24,497 nt of DNA from IMG/VR virus record IMGVR_UViG_3300036832_000864, positions 1 through 24,497 of that record. One strand, given 5' to 3'. The translations under genes and the position numbers were made by a program. Position 1 is the stretch's first letter. Each line of letters starts with the position of its first letter. Below are positions 22,584 through 24,497 of this stretch, piece by piece. The notes under the pieces were generated by a model. That model made no database searches. It was given only the letters and a program-made list of their open reading frames with translations, and had not been told where the DNA came from. This DNA comes from a virus.

Positions 22584-23084
22584 TTAGTGATCGTGTCGCG
22601 GCGATGCCGCCGGCGGCGGCGCATCGAATTCACCGAACGGGTCGGCGTCGGGCGCGGTGACGGTGACGCGGGATCGGCTCGATGGCGTCAACCCGAGCTC
22701 CGGCCAGAGTTTCGTACAGCCCGACAAGGCCTTCGTCGCAATCGCGAGATACGGATTCGGAATCGGATACCCGTTCGGCGTTTGAATGACCATGCCCGAC
22801 GTGCGGACGCGATCCATCGCATCGAGGTACCGGGCCCATTCGAGACAGAGCGCCAGCAGCGCGGCGCGGTCGGCATCGCTGATCTGTCGGGCTTTGTGCA
22901 GCATGGGCGCCAACCGCTGCCATTCGGCCAGCGCCGTGGGCACCGCGGCCAGTTCGGGCGGGTCCGCGCGCCACGTGTGGTCGGACGTGGGCGGTTGTGG
23001 TTCGTCGTGGTTCATGGCCCGCTTGCCCGGGTTCCCTTCCAACCGGCGGCGCCATGAGGGTAACGGCTTGCGCCCTGCGCCCAT
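22584..23084 (-). CDS. terS: Terminase small subunit, P27 family
   Basis: A 166-aa protein that recognises phage DNA and loads the large subunit. The start ATG at 23082-23084 follows the previous stop by two bases; the frame is open further upstream but that part belongs to the other gene. The N-terminus MGAGRKPLPSWRRRLEGNPG followed by KR is the typical P27 start (GRKP-x-P-x(n)-LxGNPGKR). The rest has helices TALAEWQRLAPMLHKAR and DADRAALLALCLEWARYLD, then the conserved TPNGYPIPNPYLAIATKALS, ending with GLTPSSRSRV, all typical of P27. A 17-base gap precedes terL. Confidence 0.92.
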   Translation of the reverse strand: MGAGRKPLPSWRRRLEGNPGKRAMNHDEPQPPTSDHTWRADPPELAAVPTALAEWQRLAPMLHKARQISDADRAALLALCLEWARYLDAMDRVRTSGMVIQTPNGYPIPNPYLAIATKALSGCTKLWPELGLTPSSRSRVTVTAPDADPFGEFDAPPPAASPRHDH

Positions 23085-23086
23085 GG

Positions 23087-23830
23087 TTAAAACAATCCCG
23101 CCACCGGCCGCAGCGCGATCCGCCGCGGCGTCGGATACTCGCGGACGATGGCGCCATCGAGTTCGATGCCCATCTCGGTGCGCGGCGCCGCCGACTGTTT
23201 GAAAAAGAACGCCGTGCCCTGGCGCGTGGCCTTCTGCCGCAGCTCGCGCACCCACGCATGATCCATCGGCCGGAAGTCTGGCCCAGATTCGCCGCCGACG
23301 ATCAGCCAATCGATCTTGCGGAGGTCTAACGACGGCATCGGCCCGAGCACAGGTTCGGCCGAAATGAACCGTACCGCGGCCGGAATCTCGCGCAAGCGGT
23401 CGGCGCGGTACGTGTGCCGGTCGTTTTCGATGCTCACACCGAGCCAGACGTTGGGATACCCGCGGCCCCAATCGGCGGGCAAATGGTCGGCAATGCGATC
23501 ATCGCGCTTCGTGAGGATCTGAAAATGCAGATTCGGGCAGGCGCGGACGACGGCCCACGCCTCGGCGCGCCACGCGTCCGCGGTCGGATGGAACCAATCG
23601 GACCATGAACACGTGAACACGCGCTCGATGCGCTTCGCGGCCGCGGCCTCGCGCTGCCACTTGGCGGGCTGGCCCCACGTTTTCGTCCGGACCACCACGG
23701 TCGGGTCTTGGCCGTAGCGCTCCTGCGCCGTGAACATATAGCAATGCGCGCAGCCCGGCGACACTTTGTCGCAGCCGCGCCACGGGTTCCACGTGCGTTC
23801 GGTCCACGCGATGATCGTTTGTTCGCTCAC
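23087..23830 (-). CDS. Gp37/Gp68 family (DUF5131) three-cysteine protein
   Basis: A 247-aa protein starting at GTG in a GTGA overlap with the upstream gene. The N-terminus TWNPWRGCDKVSPGCAHCY is the hallmark of phage Gp37/Gp68 proteins, with Cys20, Cys27 and Cys30 as CX6CX2C. The rest shows FTCSWSDWFHPTADAWR, LTKRDDRIADHLP, NVWLGVSIENDRHTYRADRL and DWLIVGGESGPDFRPMD, all typical of the family. The three cysteines and the barrel-like strand order suggest a radical-SAM-like iron-sulfur enzyme, which has not been proven as far as I know. Its place beside the terminase genes may be just operon membership. Confidence 0.9.
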   Translation of the reverse strand: MSEQTIIAWTERTWNPWRGCDKVSPGCAHCYMFTAQERYGQDPTVVVRTKTWGQPAKWQREAAAAKRIERVFTCSWSDWFHPTADAWRAEAWAVVRACPNLHFQILTKRDDRIADHLPADWGRGYPNVWLGVSIENDRHTYRADRLREIPAAVRFISAEPVLGPMPSLDLRKIDWLIVGGESGPDFRPMDHAWVRELRQKATRQGTAFFFKQSAAPRTEMGIELDGAIVREYPTPRRIALRPVAGLF

Positions 23831-24105
23831 TTAGGCTCCTTCGGCATAGTAGCCGCTTTCTTTTTCCGGAATTGCTCCCGGCGCGTTTGCCAGCGCCAGC
23901 CGTGCGCGCCGCAACTGACATCGAGGGCGCGATCCGCGTGCCCGCCGACGACCGGCTCGCCGCAATGCGCGCACACCCGCCGCGGGCGCCCCGCTTTTTT
24001 GGCGTTCTGTTTTCTCGCCCGCTTCTGGCGGGCCGTGTTCGCGAGTCCACCAAGGCGCCCGAGGACGGCCGCGGCGTTTTCTTCCGTGATAGTTTTTTTG
24101 GCCAT
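23827..24105 (-). CDS. Small basic zinc-finger-like protein
   Basis: A 92-aa protein, first gene of the minus-strand operon. Residues 1-42 are Ala/Arg/Lys rich (GRLGGLANTARQKRARKQNA) and end in AGRPRR, an AT-hook-like motif. Cys45-x2-Cys48 and Cys65-x2-His68 could form one zinc site. The C-terminus is again basic (REQFRKKKAATMPK). Nucleic-acid binding is likely on composition; a role in packaging-site recognition or regulation is speculation. No Shine-Dalgarno sequence is seen before ATG at 24103-24105. Stop overlaps the next start as GTGA. Confidence 0.65.
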   Translation of the reverse strand: MAKKTITEENAAAVLGRLGGLANTARQKRARKQNAKKAGRPRRVCAHCGEPVVGGHADRALDVSCGAHGWRWQTRREQFRKKKAATMPKEPK

Positions 24106-24118
24106 AGTTAGCGCTTTA

Positions 24119-24127
24119 ATTGTAGCA
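24119..24127 (-). promoter_or_regulatory. Candidate extended -10 promoter for the minus-strand operon
   Basis: On the minus strand the sequence reads TGCTACAAT, an extended -10 (TGn) with TACAAT matching TATAAT at five of six positions. It lies 13 bases before the ATG at 24105, in a locally AT-rich patch inside very GC-rich DNA. No -35 box is visible at 16-18 bp. Transcription would begin about 7 bases before the ATG, leaving no room for a ribosome site, so the transcript would be near-leaderless. Confidence 0.45.
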
Positions 24128-24131
24128 GTGA

Positions 24132-24199
24132 AATGCAGGCGGCGGCGGCGAGAATGCAGGCGCGCGGACTGCCGCGACTGCCGCGATGATTCGCGGCGG
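24132..24199. repeat. Short direct repeats and hairpin upstream of the minus operon
   Basis: AATGCAGGCG occurs at 24132-24141 and 24153-24162, 21 bp apart. GACTGCCGC is repeated in tandem at 24167-24175 and 24176-24184. A hairpin follows: GCCGCGA (24180-24186) pairs with TCGCGGC (24191-24197) around TGAT, extendable by a G-T pair and a further G-C pair. These lie just behind the candidate promoter and could be operator or terminase-binding repeats, but no known site is recognised. Confidence 0.4.
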
Positions 24200-24261
24200 C
24201 GGCGGCTTTCGCGGGCGGCGGCCGAGCGGCGGCGGGCGGCCGGTCCTGGGTTCGCGGCGGG

Positions 24262-24497
24262 CGGGCGGCTGGGCGGCTGGCGGGCGGCTGGGCGGGCTTG
24301 CGGGGCGGCTGGCGGGCGGCGAGCGCTGGCGGGCGGCTGGCGGGGCTTGGCGGGCGGCTGGGCGGCTGGCGGCGGCTGGGCGGGCTTGCGGGGCGGCTGG
24401 CGGGCGGCGAGCGCTGGCGGGCGGCTGGCGGGGCTTGGCGGGCGGCTGGGCGGCTGGCGGCGGCTGGGCGGGCTTGCGGGGCGGCTGGCGGGCGGCG
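24262..24497. repeat. 88-bp GC-rich tandem repeat at the window end
   Basis: Bases 24321-24408 and 24409-24496 are identical 88-bp copies; an upstream partial copy differs by a one-base indel in a GGCGG run. Each unit is built from shorter GGCGGGCGGCTGG-like pieces. 88 is not a multiple of three, so a repeat protein is unlikely. The plus strand is almost pure G, C and T, with G-runs able to form G-quadruplexes. I see no gene from 24106 to 24497. Perfect identity at a contig end also fits an assembly artefact. Confidence 0.85.

Larger units (their letters stand above)
1..24497. mobile_element. Siphovirus-type tailed phage or prophage segment
   Basis: The ordered set portal, S49 protease, HK97-fold capsid protein, connectors, tail terminator, major tail protein, G/GT chaperones, tape measure and tail tip proteins on one strand, plus small and large terminase on the other, is diagnostic of a long, non-contractile-tailed phage. 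No sheath or baseplate-wedge genes were seen, which argues against a myovirus. Neither integrase, repressor nor attachment sites are visible, so lytic phage and prophage cannot be told apart. The left end cuts a gene and the right end lies inside a tandem repeat, so the window is not a complete genome. Confidence 0.93.

Noticed and set aside
24200-24497. CRISPR array
   Set aside because: The repeats are contiguous 88-bp units without unique spacers, and no cas genes are near.
24262-24497. Glycine/arginine repeat protein encoded by the 88-bp repeat
   Set aside because: The 88-bp unit is not divisible by three, so frame changes at each copy.
1-24497. tRNA genes, integrase, repressor, attachment sites
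   Set aside because: Looked for cloverleaf arms with CCA ends, and for tyrosine or serine recombinase motifs; none was convincing by eye.

Overview
The window is a segment of a tailed double-stranded DNA phage (or a prophage) of the siphovirus type. On the plus strand it carries an almost complete virion morphogenesis programme: portal, S49-type protease, HK97-fold major capsid protein, head-tail connectors, tail terminator, major tail protein, frameshifted tail chaperones, tape measure, tail tip and fibre proteins. A terminase operon lies on the minus strand. The DNA is GC-rich with strong G/C bias at the third codon position, so long open frames appear on the wrong strand; these were set aside. 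Strong AGGAG-type ribosome sites, an N-terminal signal peptide and a lipobox point to a bacterial host with high GC. I cannot name the host from this sequence. No tRNA, integrase, repressor or CRISPR array was seen.

Layout: (1) 1-1376, small genes with DNA-binding features: a truncated helix-hairpin-helix-like protein, a CxxC protein, a winged-helix protein and a ribbon-helix-helix protein with a GRP-type basic tip. (2) 1377-6987, head module: an LSm-like small protein, portal, protease, capsid protein, then a hairpin, then connector and closure proteins. (3) 6984-10839, tail tube module: a two-domain tail terminator with an internal start, a signal-peptide protein translationally coupled to a glycosyltransferase, major tail protein, and the G/GT chaperone pair with an A9 slippery site. 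(4) 10844-18643, tape measure (1193 aa, predicting a tail near 180 nm), a small tail protein, a 1062-aa protein fusing a polyglycine domain to a tail-hub-like domain, and a tail appendage protein. (5) 18652-20400, a small membrane protein, a beta-rich protein, a glycoside-hydrolase-like protein and a small lipoprotein; together these could be a lysis or host-surface cassette. (6) 20390-24105, minus strand: methyltransferase, large terminase, small terminase, a Gp37/Gp68 (DUF5131) three-cysteine protein and a basic zinc-finger-like protein, read from a candidate promoter near 24120. (7) 24128-24497, gene-free, short repeats, then a perfect 88-bp tandem repeat running off the window end.

The genes on each strand are tightly packed, with ATGA, GTGA and TGATG overlaps, so both look like single operons relying on translational coupling. 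The points most worth following up are the in-frame internal start in the tail terminator gene, two possible programmed -1 frameshift sites (one classical, one unexpected), the secreted protein/glycosyltransferase pair inside the tail module, the polyglycine-hub fusion, and the terminase cassette lying opposite to the structural genes.
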